Positions 44,066-55,112 of a stretch of 64,000 nucleotides of DNA are shown here, in pieces. The stretch is from Microbacterium esteraromaticum (GTDB taxonomy: Bacteria > Actinomycetota > Actinomycetes > Actinomycetales > Microbacteriaceae), in the NCBI RefSeq assembly GCF_017303215.1, contig NZ_JAEMWU010000003.1:166539-230538 (forward strand). The letters run 5' to 3'. The notes beneath the pieces were generated by a model. The model did no database searches. It had not been told where the DNA came from and saw only the letters and a list, made by a program, of their open reading frames with translations. The translations under genes were made by a program, and so were the position numbers. The first letter of the stretch is position 1; every line of letters begins with the position of its first letter.

Positions 44066-45106
44066 GTGTCAGCCACTCCTGAGATCACCCCCGAAGCGGT
44101 CGAGGCCGCGGTCACGGCGGCACTCGCTGCCGTCGAAGCCGCGAGCGACACCGCCCAGCTCAAATCCGCCAAAGCCGCGCATGTGGCCGAAGGGTCGCCG
44201 CTGGCCGTCCTGAACGCGTCTATGCGTCAGGTCGCGCCCGAGCACAAGGCGACGTTCGGCAAGCTGATCGGGCAGGGGAGGGGTCGGGTCGCCCAGGCCC
44301 TGGCCGCCAAGGAGGCCGAGCTGGCCGAGGCCGAGACGGCAGCCCGCCTGGAGGCCGAGCGGGTCGACATCACCGCGCTCGCCTCGCGTTCGCGTGTGGG
44401 TGCGCGCCATCCGCTGCCGCTCATGCAAGAGCAGATCAGCGACATCTTCGTCGGCATGGGGTGGGAGATCGCCGAGGGCCCCGAGCTCGAGCACGAGTGG
44501 TTCAACTTCGACGCCCTGAACTTCGATGTCGACCACCCGGCACGTCAGGAGCAGGACACCTTCTACGTCGACCCGACGTCGCGTCACCTGGTGATGCGCA
44601 CGCACACCAGCCCGGTGCAGGTGCGGTCGATGCTCGACCGCGAGGTGCCGATCTATGTGCTGTGCCCTGGTCGCGTGTACCGCACCGATGAGTTCGACGC
44701 CACGCACCTGCCGGTGTTCACCCAGGTCGAGGGCCTCGTGGTTGACAAGGGCATCACCATGGCGCATCTGAAGGGCACGCTCGACCACCTCGCCAAGCAG
44801 CTCTTCGGAGCCGAGGCGAAGACGCGCCTGCGCACCAACTACTTCCCGTTCACCGAGCCTTCGGCCGAGTTCGATCTGTGGCATCCGACCTTCAAGGGCG
44901 GCGCCCGCTGGATCGAGTGGGGCGGTTGCGGAATGGTCAACCCCAACGTGCTGCGCGCGGCGGGGATCGACCCGGAGGTCTACAGCGGGTTCGCCTTCGG
45001 TATCGGCGTCGAGCGGGCGCTGATGTTCCGCAGCGATGTGAAAGACATGCGCGACATGGCAGAGGGCGATGTGCGCTTCAGCGAGCAGTTCGGGATGGTG
45101 GTGTGA
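44066..45106 (+). CDS. pheS: Phenylalanyl-tRNA synthetase alpha subunit
   Basis: A 346-residue class II synthetase subunit. The N-terminal coiled coil (residues about 1-90) is followed by GARHPLPLMQEQISDIFVGM, motif 2 with MRTHTSPVQVRSM and CPGRVYRTDEFDATHLP, and motif 3 with GFAFGIGVERALMFR. TAGACT at 44052-44057 precedes the GTG start by 8 nt, so pheST has its own promoter after the transporter operon. It overlaps pheT by 1 bp. Confidence 0.96.
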   Translation: MSATPEITPEAVEAAVTAALAAVEAASDTAQLKSAKAAHVAEGSPLAVLNASMRQVAPEHKATFGKLIGQGRGRVAQALAAKEAELAEAETAARLEAERVDITALASRSRVGARHPLPLMQEQISDIFVGMGWEIAEGPELEHEWFNFDALNFDVDHPARQEQDTFYVDPTSRHLVMRTHTSPVQVRSMLDREVPIYVLCPGRVYRTDEFDATHLPVFTQVEGLVVDKGITMAHLKGTLDHLAKQLFGAEAKTRLRTNYFPFTEPSAEFDLWHPTFKGGARWIEWGGCGMVNPNVLRAAGIDPEVYSGFAFGIGVERALMFRSDVKDMRDMAEGDVRFSEQFGMVV

Positions 45107-47604
45107 TGCGTATTCCGCTTTCCTGGTTGCGCGAGTACGTCGAGGTGGCAGCGGATGCCACTCCGGAAGACGTTCTGGCGTCGTTCCTCTCGGTGGGCTT
45201 CGAAGAGGAGGACATCCATCGCGTCGAGATCACCGGTCCCGTCGTGGTCGGTCAGGTGCTCTCGGTCGAGCCCGAGCCGCAGAAGAACGGCAAGACGATC
45301 AACTGGTGCCAGGTCGATGTGGGCGAAGACGAGCCCCGCGGAATCGTCTGCGGTGCGCACAACTTCGTCGCCGGTGACAAGGTCGTGGTGACCCTGCCCG
45401 GGGCTGTACTGCCCGGGCCGTTCCCGATCGCCGCGCGCAAGACGTACGGCCATGTCTCGGACGGCATGATCGCCTCGGCGCGCGAGCTCGGCCTCGGCGA
45501 CGAGCACGACGGCATCATCGTGCTGTCGACGCTGGGTCTGGACCCCGAGGTCGGTACTGACGCCATCGAACTGCTGCATCTCAACGATGTCGCCGTCGAG
45601 ATCAACGTCACGCCCGACCGCGGTTACGCGTTCTCACTGCGTGGCGTTGCCCGCGAGTACGGTCACGCCACGGGGGGTGCTTTCAGCGATCCCGCCGAGC
45701 GCGACTTCGCCGAGCTGCAGCCGGGAACGGGCTTCGACATCCGTGTCGAGGATGAGAACCCGATCCGCGGCACCGTCGGCGCGCGCGAGTTCGTCGCACG
45801 CGTCGTCCGCGATGTCGACCCGAGCCGTCCCACCCCTCCGTGGATGGTCGCCCGGCTCGCGTTGGCGGGCATGCGCTCGCTGGGCATCCTGATCGACATC
45901 ACCAACTACGTCATGCTCGAGCTGGGCAACCCGATTCACGGCTACGACCTCGACAAGCTCGACGGCGGCATCGTGGTGCGTCGCGCGGGCCAGGGCGAGC
46001 GCATCACCACGCTCGACGGGCAGGATCGCGCTCTGCACGTCGAGGATCTGCTGATCACCGACGGTTCGGGCCCCATCGGCATCGCCGGCGTCATGGGCGG
46101 CGGCACGACCGAGATGAGTGACACCACGCGCAACGTGCTGATCGAGGCGGCGACGTTCGATCCGGTCACGATCGCCCGGAGCGCCCGCCGACACAAGCTG
46201 CCGAGCGAGGCGTCGAAGCGCTTCGAGCGGGGTGTCGATCCGCTGATCCCGTTCGTCGCCGCACGCCGGGTGGCCGATCTGATGGTCGAGCTCGCCGGGG
46301 GAACGCTGACCGACGAGGGCGGCGCGCTGTACACCGAGTTCGAGATCGCCGGAATCGCGCTGCCGCGTGGCTTCGCCGATGGCGTCGTGGGCGTCGACTA
46401 CACCGACGACGAGGTCGTCGGGGCACTCGAGATGATCGGCGCCGAGGTCGCGGAGCAGGGCGACGGGTGGTTCGTGATCCCGCCGAGCTGGCGACCCGAC
46501 CTCACTGACAAGTGGACGCTGGTCGAGGAGATCGCGCGCATCCACGGTCTCGACCGGATCCCGTCCGTCCTCCCGGTCCCGCCGTCGGGCCGTGGCTACA
46601 CGGCGCTGCAGCAGGGACGCAAGCGGGTGGCGGATGCCCTCGCCGCGGCCGGTCTGGTCGAGACGCCGTCGTTCCCGTTCACCACCGAGCAGCTCAACGA
46701 CCTGCACGGCTCGGCGACCGGCGATCACCTGCCCAGCATCCGTCTGGCCAACGCACTCGACGGACAGGCGCCGTTCCTGCGCCGATCGCTGCTGCCCGCT
46801 CTGGTGCAGACCGCGCACCGCAACATCTCGCGCGGTCTGGTGGATCTCGGCCTGTTCGAGGTCGGGTCGGTGTTCACCCCCGAAGAGGGCGTGACCTACG
46901 GCACGGACTTCATCCCGCCGCTCGGGGAACGCCCCGACGATGAGACGCTGGCGGCGCTCAACGCGGCCATCCCGCCGCAGCCGAGGCACATCGCGGCGCT
47001 GTTCGCCGGCAACATCACCCCGCGTCAGCCGGGGCGCCCTGCCGAGCACGTCGACCTGGCCGATGCGCTGGACGTCGTGCGCGTGATCGGCGTCGCCGCC
47101 GGCGTCGACATCGACGTCGCGCAGACGCAGCGCGCCGCGCTGCATCCGGGACGAGCCGGGGCACTGAGCGTGCGCGGCGAGCAGATCGGCTACGTCGGCG
47201 AGCTGCACCCGCAGGTCTCGGCCGACGCCGACCTGCCGGGGCGTGTCGTCGTGTTCGAACTGGACCTGGATCGTCTGCTCACCCTCGCGGGCGAGCGCGT
47301 CGTCGTCGAGTCCCTGTCGACGTACCCTGCGGCCACGCAGGACGTTTCGCTGGTCGTGGGTGTGGAGGTGCCTGCCGCCGAGGTGCGCGCCGCGCTCGTC
47401 GAGGGCGCCGGCGACCTGCTCGAGTCCGTGCGTCTCGTCGACGACTACCGCGGCGAGGGCCTGGGCGACGGGCAGAAGAGCCTCAGCTACGCCCTGCGCT
47501 TCCGGGCATCCGACCGTACGCTGACCGCCGCCGAGGCGAGCGAGGCAAAGCTCGCGGGCGTCGCCGTGGCGACGCAGCGCTTCGGCGCGAGCATCCGCGA
47601 CTGA
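45106..47604 (+). CDS. pheT: Phenylalanyl-tRNA synthetase beta subunit
   Basis: An 832-residue beta subunit. It has an N-terminal MRIPLSWLREYVEV, then a tRNA-binding EMAP-like domain (VGQVLSVEPEPQKNGKTINW, CGAHNF) and the B3/B4 editing domain (residues about 200-400, with ITNYVMLELGNPIHGYDLD). The B5 region and a catalytic-like core with RLANALDGQAPFLRRSLLP follow, and a C-terminal ferredoxin-like anticodon-binding domain (YPAATQDVSLVV, YRGEGLGDGQKSLSYALRFR). The TGATG junction couples it to pheS. A strong terminator hairpin follows. Confidence 0.96.
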   Translation: MRIPLSWLREYVEVAADATPEDVLASFLSVGFEEEDIHRVEITGPVVVGQVLSVEPEPQKNGKTINWCQVDVGEDEPRGIVCGAHNFVAGDKVVVTLPGAVLPGPFPIAARKTYGHVSDGMIASARELGLGDEHDGIIVLSTLGLDPEVGTDAIELLHLNDVAVEINVTPDRGYAFSLRGVAREYGHATGGAFSDPAERDFAELQPGTGFDIRVEDENPIRGTVGAREFVARVVRDVDPSRPTPPWMVARLALAGMRSLGILIDITNYVMLELGNPIHGYDLDKLDGGIVVRRAGQGERITTLDGQDRALHVEDLLITDGSGPIGIAGVMGGGTTEMSDTTRNVLIEAATFDPVTIARSARRHKLPSEASKRFERGVDPLIPFVAARRVADLMVELAGGTLTDEGGALYTEFEIAGIALPRGFADGVVGVDYTDDEVVGALEMIGAEVAEQGDGWFVIPPSWRPDLTDKWTLVEEIARIHGLDRIPSVLPVPPSGRGYTALQQGRKRVADALAAAGLVETPSFPFTTEQLNDLHGSATGDHLPSIRLANALDGQAPFLRRSLLPALVQTAHRNISRGLVDLGLFEVGSVFTPEEGVTYGTDFIPPLGERPDDETLAALNAAIPPQPRHIAALFAGNITPRQPGRPAEHVDLADALDVVRVIGVAAGVDIDVAQTQRAALHPGRAGALSVRGEQIGYVGELHPQVSADADLPGRVVVFELDLDRLLTLAGERVVVESLSTYPAATQDVSLVVGVEVPAAEVRAALVEGAGDLLESVRLVDDYRGEGLGDGQKSLSYALRFRASDRTLTAAEASEAKLAGVAVATQRFGASIRD

Positions 47605-47613
47605 GTCGCATCG

Positions 47614-47653
47614 GCGATTCCGCTCACGGTGCCTGCGCTGTGAGCGGAATCGC
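47614..47653 (+). terminator. Terminator after pheT
   Basis: A 14-bp perfect inverted repeat, GCGATTCCGCTCAC (47614-47627) and its complement (47640-47653), has a 12-nt loop and starts 9 bp after the pheT stop codon. Confidence 0.8.
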
Positions 47654-47688
47654 TTGCGTCTGCTCTCGGATGCCGATGGCATGGACGC

Positions 47689-48654
47689 ATGACTCAGGTG
47701 CTGGTGCTCGGCGGAACAGGATGGCTTTCGGGACGGATCGCGCAGCGTTGGCGTGACGCCGGCGCGCAGGTGACGTGCCTGGCACGCGGAAGCCGACCGG
47801 CCCCGGACGGCACCGTGCTGTTGCGCGGGGACCGTGACGAACCGGATGTCTACGACCGGCTGCGCGAGCAGCAGTGGGACGAGATCGTCGATATCTCCTC
47901 GCGCGCGGATCACGTGGGTGCGGCCGTCGCGGCGCTCGGCGACAGCGCGGCGCACTGGACGTACGTGTCGTCGGTCTCGGTGTACGCCGACGAGGTCACC
48001 GTCGGTCTCGACGAGACCGGGCCGCTCCACGCACCCGCGCAGCCGGGCGACGAGTACGACTACAGCGCCCAGAAGGTCGCCGCCGAACAGGCGGTGACCG
48101 CCCTGGGCACGCGGGCGGGCATCGTCAGGCCCGGCCTGGTGGTCGGCGCCGGCGACCCCAGCGACCGCTTCGGATACTGGGCGGCGGCCTTCGCACGCGC
48201 CGGTGACGGCGCAGTGCTGGCGCCCGACAGCCGCGACCGATTCGCTCAGGTGATCGACGTCGACGATCTCGCCGGGTTCATCACCGCTGACCGGCGCACC
48301 GGGGTCGTCAATGCCATCGGTGATCCGCTGCCGCTGAGCGACCTGCTCGACGCCTTCCGTACCGAGTCCGGGCACACCGGTCCGGTCCGGGTGGCCGACG
48401 ACGACTGGCTCAACGCGCACGGCGTGCAGTACTGGATGGGGGAGCGCTCACTGCCGCTGTGGCTGCCCGCAGACATGCCGGGCTTCGCGCAGCACGACAA
48501 CCGTGCGTACCGCGCCGCCGGCGGGGGATTCACGCCCCTTGACCAGACGATCCGGAGCGTGCTCGCCGACGAACGCGCTCGGGGACTGGACCGCGAGCGT
48601 CGTGCCGGTCTGACCCGGCACGACGAGAGCGAGCTGCTCGCACAGCTCGTCTGA
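47689..48654 (+). CDS. NAD-dependent epimerase/dehydratase-like (extended SDR) protein
   Basis: A 321-residue Rossmann-fold protein. The nucleotide-binding VLVLGGTGWLSGRIA is at the extreme N-terminus. An SDR active-site-like VYADEVTVG follows VSSVS, and YSAQKVAAEQAV gives the YxxxK pair. It resembles isoflavone-reductase/epimerase-like oxidoreductases of unknown substrate. Neighbours do not suggest a pathway. It is bounded by the pheT terminator on the left and the thiM riboswitch promoter on the right, so it is a single-gene unit. Confidence 0.8.
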   Translation: MTQVLVLGGTGWLSGRIAQRWRDAGAQVTCLARGSRPAPDGTVLLRGDRDEPDVYDRLREQQWDEIVDISSRADHVGAAVAALGDSAAHWTYVSSVSVYADEVTVGLDETGPLHAPAQPGDEYDYSAQKVAAEQAVTALGTRAGIVRPGLVVGAGDPSDRFGYWAAAFARAGDGAVLAPDSRDRFAQVIDVDDLAGFITADRRTGVVNAIGDPLPLSDLLDAFRTESGHTGPVRVADDDWLNAHGVQYWMGERSLPLWLPADMPGFAQHDNRAYRAAGGGFTPLDQTIRSVLADERARGLDRERRAGLTRHDESELLAQLV

Positions 48655-48702
48655 GCCGGGTCCGGTCGACGCCCGATCCGGCGGGCTTCGCTAGACTCGC
48701 GC

Positions 48703-48780
48703 ACAGTGACACGGGGTGCCGCAGAAGCGGCTGAGATCACACCCGTCGAACCTGATCTAGTTCGTACTAGCGAAGGGATG
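48703..48780 (+). promoter_or_regulatory. TPP riboswitch controlling thiM-thiEDtenA
   Basis: The core TPP aptamer motifs appear in order: GGGGTGCC (48713-48720), CTGAGATCACACCCG (48731 onward), GAACCTGATC and the closing CTAGCGAAGGGATG. A TAGACT box at 48692-48697 would start transcription right at the aptamer. The AAGGGA Shine-Dalgarno for thiM is embedded in the 3' strand of the aptamer, 7 nt before ATG 48787. TPP binding should therefore block translation initiation. Confidence 0.93.
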
Positions 48781-48786
48781 TCGTCC

Positions 48787-49629
48787 ATGAGCGATCGTCT
48801 GCGCCCATCCGCCCGTATTCCGGCCGCCGCCGCCGAGCTGCTGCGTGAGGTGCGCTGCACACCTCCGCTGACCCAGTGCATCACCAACACCGTGGTCACG
48901 GGCTTCACGGCCAATGTGCTTCTGGCGACGGGGGCGGCACCCGCGATGGTCGCCATCGTCGGCGAGTCCGGGGTCTTCGCCGGCATCGCCGATGCGCTGC
49001 TGGTGAATCTCGGTACTCCGCCGCCCGAGCAGCGCGCGGCCATGTCCGAGGCGGTGCGCGGCGCGAACACGGCGGGTACGCCGTGGGTGCTCGACCCGGT
49101 CGCGATCGGAGCACTCCCCGTGCGAACGACACTCGCCGCCGAGCTGGTCGCCCAGCATCCGACGGCCGTGCGCGGCAACGCGAGTGAGATCCTCGCCCTG
49201 GCCGGCACCGGTGCCGGCGGACGCGGCGTCGACGCCGTCGATGCCCCGGAGGCCGCCACGGAGGCGGCCCGTACGATCGCCGCACGGTGGGGGAGCGTGG
49301 TGGCGGTCTCGGGTGCCACCGACCTGATCACCGACGGGGAACGGGTGATCCGGATCGCCAACGGCGACCCGCTGCTTACGCGCATCACCGGGGGAGGGTG
49401 CGCGCTCGGAGCCGTCATGGCCGCCTTCCTCGGCGCGGCCCGAGCAACCGGGGCCGACGCCATGACGGCGGTGGCTGCGGCGACCCTGGTCTACACCGTC
49501 GCCGCCGAGCGTGCGGCGAAGGTCGCCGCGGGCCCCGGCAGCTTCGCCGTCGCATTCATCGACGCGCTCGCGGCGGTCGAGGCAGACGATCTGCTGCGCG
49601 ACGCCCGGATCGAGGAGGACGCACGGTGA
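48787..49629 (+). CDS. thiM: Hydroxyethylthiazole kinase
   Basis: A 280-residue ribokinase-like enzyme that phosphorylates the thiazole alcohol for thiamine salvage. [20 protein letters not shown] at the N-terminus, [27 protein letters not shown] and the anion hole [15 protein letters not shown] with the catalytic Cys are diagnostic. It lies under a TPP riboswitch. The stop codon overlaps the GTG start of the downstream fusion by 4 bp. No thiazole or pyrimidine de novo genes (thiC, thiG, thiS) are seen, so salvage is the evident function. Confidence 0.94.
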   Translation: MSDRLRPSARIPAAAAELLREVRCTPPLTQCITNTVVTGFTANVLLATGAAPAMVAIVGESGVFAGIADALLVNLGTPPPEQRAAMSEAVRGANTAGTPWVLDPVAIGALPVRTTLAAELVAQHPTAVRGNASEILALAGTGAGGRGVDAVDAPEAATEAARTIAARWGSVVAVSGATDLITDGERVIRIANGDPLLTRITGGGCALGAVMAAFLGAARATGADAMTAVAAATLVYTVAAERAAKVAAGPGSFAVAFIDALAAVEADDLLRDARIEEDAR

Positions 49630-51752
49630 CGTACGACCTGTCGATCTACCTGGTCACCGATCCGCACCTGTGCGGTACGCGCGGTGTCGTGCAGACCGTC
49701 CGCGATGCGGTCGACGGCGGCGCCACCATCGTGCAGCTGCGCGACAAGCACGCCGCCGACGACGCCATCGTCGACCAACTCGTCTCCCTATCCGAGGTCA
49801 TCGACGGGCGCGCGCTGCTCGTCGTCGACGACCGCGTCGACGCCGTTCTTGCCGCACGCCGCCGGGGAGCCCGCGTCGACGGGGTCCACGTGGGACAGTC
49901 CGACATGCCGGCGACCGAGGTGCGGCGCCTGCTCGGGCCGGATGCCCTCGTCGGCCTCACCGCGAACACGCCGGAGCACCTGGCGGCGCTGCGCGACCTT
50001 CCGACCGGGACGGTCGACTACATCGGTGCCGGGGTGATCCGTCCGACGAGTACGAAGCCCGATCACCCGGCCCCGCTCGGCATCGCAGGCTTCGCCGCGC
50101 TCGCCGCGCAGAGCCCTGTTCCCGCCGTCGCGATCGGTGGCATCCGCTCGGATGACGTTGTACCGCTGCGCGCGGCAGGTGCCGCCGGTGTTGCCGTCGT
50201 GTCACAGATCTGCGCGGCCGACGACGCGCACCTCGCGACCACCGCGCTGCGCGCGCGGTGGAGCGGCGCCGCGGTTCCCCGGGTGCTGAGCATCGCCGGC
50301 AGCGACCCCTCCGGGGGTGCCGGCATCCAGGCCGACCTGAAATCCATCGCCGCCAACGGCGGCTACGGCATGGCAGCACTGACCGCACTCACGGCGCAGA
50401 ACACACGCGGCGTGCACGAGGTGCACGTCCCGCCGGCGTCGTTCCTGCGTGCGCAACTCGACGCGCTCGCCGACGACATCGAGATCGACGCGGTGAAGAT
50501 CGGGATGCTCGCGGATGCCGAGGTGATCGCCATGGTCGACGCCTGGCTGGACGAGAACCGTCCGGCGACCGTCGTGCTCGATCCGGTCATGGTCGCCACC
50601 TCCGGCGACCGTCTGCTCGATGAGCGGGCGGAGGCGGCACTGCACCGCCTCGCGCGACGTGCCGACCTGCTCACCCCGAACATCGCCGAACTCGAGGTGC
50701 TGGCCGGACGGCGGGTCATCGGGTGGGACGACGCGCTCGATGCGGCGCGCGACCTCGCGGCAGCCGTCGATGCCCTGGTGCTCGTCAAGGGCGGGCACCT
50801 CGACAGCGACGACGCACCCGACGCCCTCGTCGGAGCGGAGGGCGTGATCTCGCACTTCTCCGGTGCGCGCATCGCCACCACCAGCACACACGGCACCGGT
50901 TGCTCGCTCTCATCCGCCGTCGCCACGCGCCGTGCGGCAGGGGCCGACTGGTCGCTCGCGATCGCCGACTCCCGCGCCTGGCTGCGCGAGTCGCTGCGCG
51001 CAGGAGCGGCACTCGGCGTCGGGCGCGGTCACGGGCCGGTCAACCACTTCGCTGGACTCTGGCAACGCGGCGGGCTCGGCACGCGCCCAACCGCCGATGA
51101 CGTGCGCGCCGAATGGTGGGCCGGTATCGCGAGCATCCGTCACGACATCGACGCGCTGCCGTTCATCCGCGCACTCGCCGACGGCACACTCGATCGGGCG
51201 ACATTCCTGCACTACCTGGAGCAGGACGCGCTGTACCTGCGTGAGTACGCGCGGGTGCTCGCCGAAGCTGCGCGCCTCGCACCCACCGCGGCGGAACAGG
51301 CGTTCTGGGCTGAGGGCGCACACGGTGCGATCGCCGGTGAGCTGGCCATGCACGCCTCCTGGCTCACGCCGATGACCGGGGTGTCGGCGGCCACGTTCTC
51401 GGCCCATCCCACCCCCGTCACGACCGGCTATCTGGACCTCCTGCGCGCGACGGCGTTCACCGGCGATTACGCGACCCTGATCGCGGCGGTGCTGCCGTGC
51501 TTCTGGCTGTACGCCGACCTCGGCGAACGGCTACACAGCGGTGCCTTCGGGCCGGAGCCCCTCGATCCGGGGCATCCGTTCGCCTCGTGGCTGGCGACAT
51601 ATGCCGACCCGACGTTCGCGGTCGCCAACGCGCAGGCCATCGCGTACGTCACCGCAGCAGCCGCCAGATCAGATGATGCGCAGCGGTCGCGCATGCGCCG
51701 AGCGTTCGACCTGGCCGCCGCGCACGAACGGGCCTTCTTCGACCTTCGGTGA
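49626..51752 (+). CDS. Trifunctional thiamine protein: ThiE-ThiD-TenA fusion
   Basis: A 708-residue three-domain polypeptide. Residues 1-215 are thiamine-phosphate synthase ThiE ([40 protein letters not shown]). From residue 218 to about 480 it is HMP/HMP-P kinase ThiD ([47 protein letters not shown]). The last about 215 residues are TenA-like aminopyrimidine hydrolase ([20 protein letters not shown], catalytic Cys in [12 protein letters not shown]). Together they recycle and phosphorylate pyrimidine and join it to ThiM's thiazole phosphate. Fused ThiE-ThiD-TenA forms occur in corynebacteria and relatives. The GTG start overlaps thiM. Confidence 0.93.
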   Translation: MTYDLSIYLVTDPHLCGTRGVVQTVRDAVDGGATIVQLRDKHAADDAIVDQLVSLSEVIDGRALLVVDDRVDAVLAARRRGARVDGVHVGQSDMPATEVRRLLGPDALVGLTANTPEHLAALRDLPTGTVDYIGAGVIRPTSTKPDHPAPLGIAGFAALAAQSPVPAVAIGGIRSDDVVPLRAAGAAGVAVVSQICAADDAHLATTALRARWSGAAVPRVLSIAGSDPSGGAGIQADLKSIAANGGYGMAALTALTAQNTRGVHEVHVPPASFLRAQLDALADDIEIDAVKIGMLADAEVIAMVDAWLDENRPATVVLDPVMVATSGDRLLDERAEAALHRLARRADLLTPNIAELEVLAGRRVIGWDDALDAARDLAAAVDALVLVKGGHLDSDDAPDALVGAEGVISHFSGARIATTSTHGTGCSLSSAVATRRAAGADWSLAIADSRAWLRESLRAGAALGVGRGHGPVNHFAGLWQRGGLGTRPTADDVRAEWWAGIASIRHDIDALPFIRALADGTLDRATFLHYLEQDALYLREYARVLAEAARLAPTAAEQAFWAEGAHGAIAGELAMHASWLTPMTGVSAATFSAHPTPVTTGYLDLLRATAFTGDYATLIAAVLPCFWLYADLGERLHSGAFGPEPLDPGHPFASWLATYADPTFAVANAQAIAYVTAAAARSDDAQRSRMRRAFDLAAAHERAFFDLR

Positions 51753-52009
51753 CGGCGAACGGCGCGGCGGCCCGGTCGCGTCAACTTGCGCCCGGTGGCG
51801 ACGACTCGATATCGTCACCGCATGCCTTCGGCCCCGCACAACCGCGCGACGCTCTCCCCGAGCGTCGCCGTTGTGCGCCCGCGCCGACGCCGCGGCGGCC
51901 GCCGACCATAGGCGACCCCGCTCTGCGCCGACGCTTCGGCGCGGCTGCCGGTGTCGCCGCCTCGGCCCAGGCCCGTCATCGGGCGCACACCGACCGTTAA
52001 GGTAGAAGC

Positions 52010-53062
52010 ATGACGTATACCGTCGCCGTCTCCGGCGCATCCGGCTACGCGGGGGGCGAGATCCTGCGGCTCCTCGCCGCACACCCCGACATCGAGATCC
52101 GCACCGTGACCGCGCATTCCAACGCCGGCCAGCCGCTCATCGAACACCAGCCGCACCTGCGCTCCCTGGCGCACCTGACGCTGCAGCCCACCACCCCCGA
52201 GGTGTTGGCCGGGCACGACATCGTGTTCCTCGCCCTGCCGCACGGCCAGTCCGGCCAGTACACCGACGCCCTCGGCGACACCCCGCTGGTGATCGACGCC
52301 GGGGCCGACCACCGGCTCACCTCGCGACAGGCCTGGGACGCGTTCTACGGCGGCCACTTCCACGAGCCGTGGGCGTATGGTGTGCCCGAGCTGCTCACCG
52401 CCGCCGGAAAGCAGCGTGAGCAGCTGCGGGGCGCTTCGCGGATCGCGGCTCCCGGCTGCAACGCATCGACCGTCAGTCTGAGCCTGACCCCCGGCGTCGC
52501 AGCCGGAGTGATCGATCCGTCCGACATCGTCACGATGCTTGCCGTCGGCCCGTCCGGCGCCGGCAAGAGCCTCAAGCCCCACCTGCTGGGCAGCGAACTG
52601 CTCGGCACCGCCAACCCGTACGCCGTCGGCGGCACGCACCGGCACATCCCCGAGATCCGCCAGGCGCTCGCCGCGGCCTCGGGAGCCACGCCCGACAGCA
52701 TCCGCATCTCGTTCACCCCCGTTCTCGTGCCGATGGCGCGTGGCATCCTCGCCACGTCCACCGCGCCGATCGTCGAGGGTGTGACCGACGCGCAGATCCG
52801 CGGCGCGTGGGAGCAGGCGTACGGCGACGAGACCTTTGTGCAGCTGCTGCCGCAGGGATCGTTCCCGCGCACCGCTGACGTGCTCGGCGCCAATACCGCG
52901 CTGATGGGTCTGGCGATCGACCGGGCGGCCAACCGCGTCACGGTGGTCACCGCCGTCGACAACCTCGTCAAGGGCACCGCCGGCGCTGCCATCCAGTCCA
53001 TGAATCTCGCGCTCGGCCTTCCCGAGGGTCGCGCGCTCACCGTGAACGGAGTAGCGCCGTGA
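52010..53062 (+). CDS. argC: N-acetyl-gamma-glutamyl-phosphate reductase
   Basis: A 350-residue NADP-dependent reductase, third step of arginine synthesis. [20 protein letters not shown] at the N-terminus binds NADP. The active-site Cys lies in [16 protein letters not shown], and [11 protein letters not shown] carries the catalytic His. TAAGGT at 51998-52003 lies 6 nt before the ATG, so the operon transcript is probably leaderless. The 257-bp gap upstream holds no gene and no ArgR box that I could identify. argJ overlaps by 4 bp. Confidence 0.96.
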   Translation: MTYTVAVSGASGYAGGEILRLLAAHPDIEIRTVTAHSNAGQPLIEHQPHLRSLAHLTLQPTTPEVLAGHDIVFLALPHGQSGQYTDALGDTPLVIDAGADHRLTSRQAWDAFYGGHFHEPWAYGVPELLTAAGKQREQLRGASRIAAPGCNASTVSLSLTPGVAAGVIDPSDIVTMLAVGPSGAGKSLKPHLLGSELLGTANPYAVGGTHRHIPEIRQALAAASGATPDSIRISFTPVLVPMARGILATSTAPIVEGVTDAQIRGAWEQAYGDETFVQLLPQGSFPRTADVLGANTALMGLAIDRAANRVTVVTAVDNLVKGTAGAAIQSMNLALGLPEGRALTVNGVAP

Positions 53063-54216
53063 GTGTCACCGCACCCCAGGGCTTCGAGGCGGCCGGCGTC
53101 GCCACGGGGCTGAAGTCCACCGGAGCCCTCGACGTGGCCATCGTCGTCAACCGCGGCCCGCGCAAGATCGGCGCGGCGGTGTTCACCACGAACCGCGCCA
53201 AGGCCAACCCGATCATCTGGTCGCAGCAGGTGATCGCCGATCGCATCGTCGAGGCGATCGTGCTCAACTCCGGCGGCGCGAACTGCTTCACCGGGGCCTT
53301 CGGGTTCCAGACCACGCACCAGACAGCCGAGAAGGCCGCCGAGCTGCTGCAGGTCAGCGCCGGAGATGTGTTGGTGTGCTCGACGGGGCTTATCGGCACC
53401 GGCGACGAGGTCTTCCGCGGTCGGGTTCTTGATGGCGTCGAGCGCGGCGTCGCCGCGCTGAGCGCAGACGGCGGTCAGGACGCCGCCGCGGCCATCATGA
53501 CCACAGACACCGTCGCGAAGACCGCATCGGTGACGCGATCGGGCTGGACGATCGGAGGCATGGCCAAGGGCGCGGGGATGCTCGCACCGGGGCTGGCCAC
53601 CATGCTCGTCGTCCTCACCACCGACGCCGACCTCGAAGCGGTCGAGGCGGATGCTGCGCTGCGCCGGGCGACGGGGGTCACCTTCGACCGGCTCGATTCG
53701 GACGGCTGCATGTCGACCAACGATCAGGTGACGCTGCTGGCCAACGGTGCCACCGGCATCCGTCCAGACCTCGACGAGTTCGCATCGGCCCTGACCGAGG
53801 TCTGCCGTGAGCTGTCGCAGAAGCTCCAGCAGGATGCCGAGGGCGCCAGCCATGACATCACGATCGTCGTCACGAACGCCGAGAGCGAGGCCGAGGCCGT
53901 GGAGGTCGGCCGATCGGTGGCCCGCAACAACCTCTTCAAGGCGGCGATCTTCGGCAACGACCCCAACTGGGGGCGGGTGCTCGCCGCGATCGGCACGACC
54001 GACGCGCGCTTCGACCCCTACGACGTCGATGTGTCGATGAACGGTGTGCGCGTCTGCTCCGCGGGTGGCCCCGACCGTCCTCGCGAAGAGGTCGACCTCA
54101 CCCCGCGGGCGACGCTCGTCGAGATCGATCTGAAGACGGGCGATGCGGCCGCGACGATCCTCACCAACGACCTGACCCACGACTACGTGCACGAGAACAG
54201 CGCTTACGCCTCATGA
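53059..54216 (+). CDS. argJ: Bifunctional glutamate N-acetyltransferase/N-acetylglutamate synthase
   Basis: A 385-residue Ntn-type enzyme that self-cleaves into two chains at the Ala-Thr bond in [14 protein letters not shown], leaving Thr as nucleophile. Preceding [14 protein letters not shown] and the later [16 protein letters not shown] and [14 protein letters not shown] are family motifs. It recycles acetyl groups from N-acetylornithine, so no argA/argE is needed. The GTG start overlaps argC. Confidence 0.96.
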   Translation: MSVTAPQGFEAAGVATGLKSTGALDVAIVVNRGPRKIGAAVFTTNRAKANPIIWSQQVIADRIVEAIVLNSGGANCFTGAFGFQTTHQTAEKAAELLQVSAGDVLVCSTGLIGTGDEVFRGRVLDGVERGVAALSADGGQDAAAAIMTTDTVAKTASVTRSGWTIGGMAKGAGMLAPGLATMLVVLTTDADLEAVEADAALRRATGVTFDRLDSDGCMSTNDQVTLLANGATGIRPDLDEFASALTEVCRELSQKLQQDAEGASHDITIVVTNAESEAEAVEVGRSVARNNLFKAAIFGNDPNWGRVLAAIGTTDARFDPYDVDVSMNGVRVCSAGGPDRPREEVDLTPRATLVEIDLKTGDAAATILTNDLTHDYVHENSAYAS

Positions 54217-55112
54217 CAGATCTGCAGGACACCGCCCCCGAGGAAGCCGCCTACAAGGCCGCCACCCTCATCGAATCGCTGCCGTGGCTCAAGCGCTTCC
54301 GCGATCAGATTGTGGTCGTCAAGTACGGCGGCAATGCGATGGTCAGCGACGAACTGCAAGAGGCGTTCGCGCAGGACATCGCCTACCTGCGGTACGTCGG
54401 CGTGCAGCCGGTGGTCGTGCACGGCGGCGGCCCCCAGATCTCGAACATGCTCGACCGGCTGGCCATCCCCAGTGAGTTCAAGGGCGGATACCGGGTCACC
54501 TCCACCGAGGCCATCAGCGTCGTGCGGATGGTGCTCACCGGGCAGATCAACCCCACACTGGTGGCGAAGATCAATTCGCACGGCCCGATCGCGACGGGAC
54601 TGAGCGGTGAGGACGCCGGGCTGTTCGGCGGGCGTCGACGCGGCATCGTGCTCGACGGTGAAGAGGTCGACCTTGGCCGTGTCGGCGACGTGGTGCAGGT
54701 CGACCCGACACCGGTGCTCGACCACCTCGCGGCCGGTCGCATCCCCGTGGTCTCGTCGATCGCGCCCGACCTCGATCACCCCGGTCAGTCGCTGAACGTG
54801 AATGCGGATGCCGCGGCCGCGGCCCTGGCGACGGCTCTGGGGGCCCGCAAGCTGGTGATCCTCACCGATGTCGCCGGGCTCTACGCCGACTGGCCCAACC
54901 GTGATTCGTTGGTGTCGCACATCACGGCGACCGAGCTCACCCAGATGCTGCCCACGCTCGAATCGGGAATGATCCCGAAGATGCGCGCGTGCCTCGACGC
55001 GGTCGAGTCAGGGGTCGATGCGGCGGCGATCATCGACGGGCGGGTACCGCACTCGGTGCTCGTGGAACTGTTCACCAGCAAGGGAATCGGCACAGAGGTG
55101 GTCGCAGGATGA
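54213..55112 (+). CDS. argB: Acetylglutamate kinase
   Basis: A 299-residue amino-acid kinase. The catalytic Lys and phosphate loop are in [11 protein letters not shown], and [14 protein letters not shown] follows. [15 protein letters not shown] and [17 protein letters not shown] complete the ATP site. It has the N-terminal helix (residues about 8-28, [20 protein letters not shown]) found in arginine-feedback-inhibited hexameric forms, so end-product inhibition is likely. The ATGA overlap couples it to argJ and argD. Confidence 0.96.
   Translation: MTDLQDTAPEEAAYKAATLIESLPWLKRFRDQIVVVKYGGNAMVSDELQEAFAQDIAYLRYVGVQPVVVHGGGPQISNMLDRLAIPSEFKGGYRVTSTEAISVVRMVLTGQINPTLVAKINSHGPIATGLSGEDAGLFGGRRRGIVLDGEEVDLGRVGDVVQVDPTPVLDHLAAGRIPVVSSIAPDLDHPGQSLNVNADAAAAALATALGARKLVILTDVAGLYADWPNRDSLVSHITATELTQMLPTLESGMIPKMRACLDAVESGVDAAAIIDGRVPHSVLVELFTSKGIGTEVVAG

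Noticed and set aside
45634..48420. Very long open frame (928 codons) on the minus strand opposite pheT and the epimerase gene
   Set aside because: It is antisense to well-identified genes and has the Arg/Gly/Asp-rich composition expected of a GC-skewed shadow frame.
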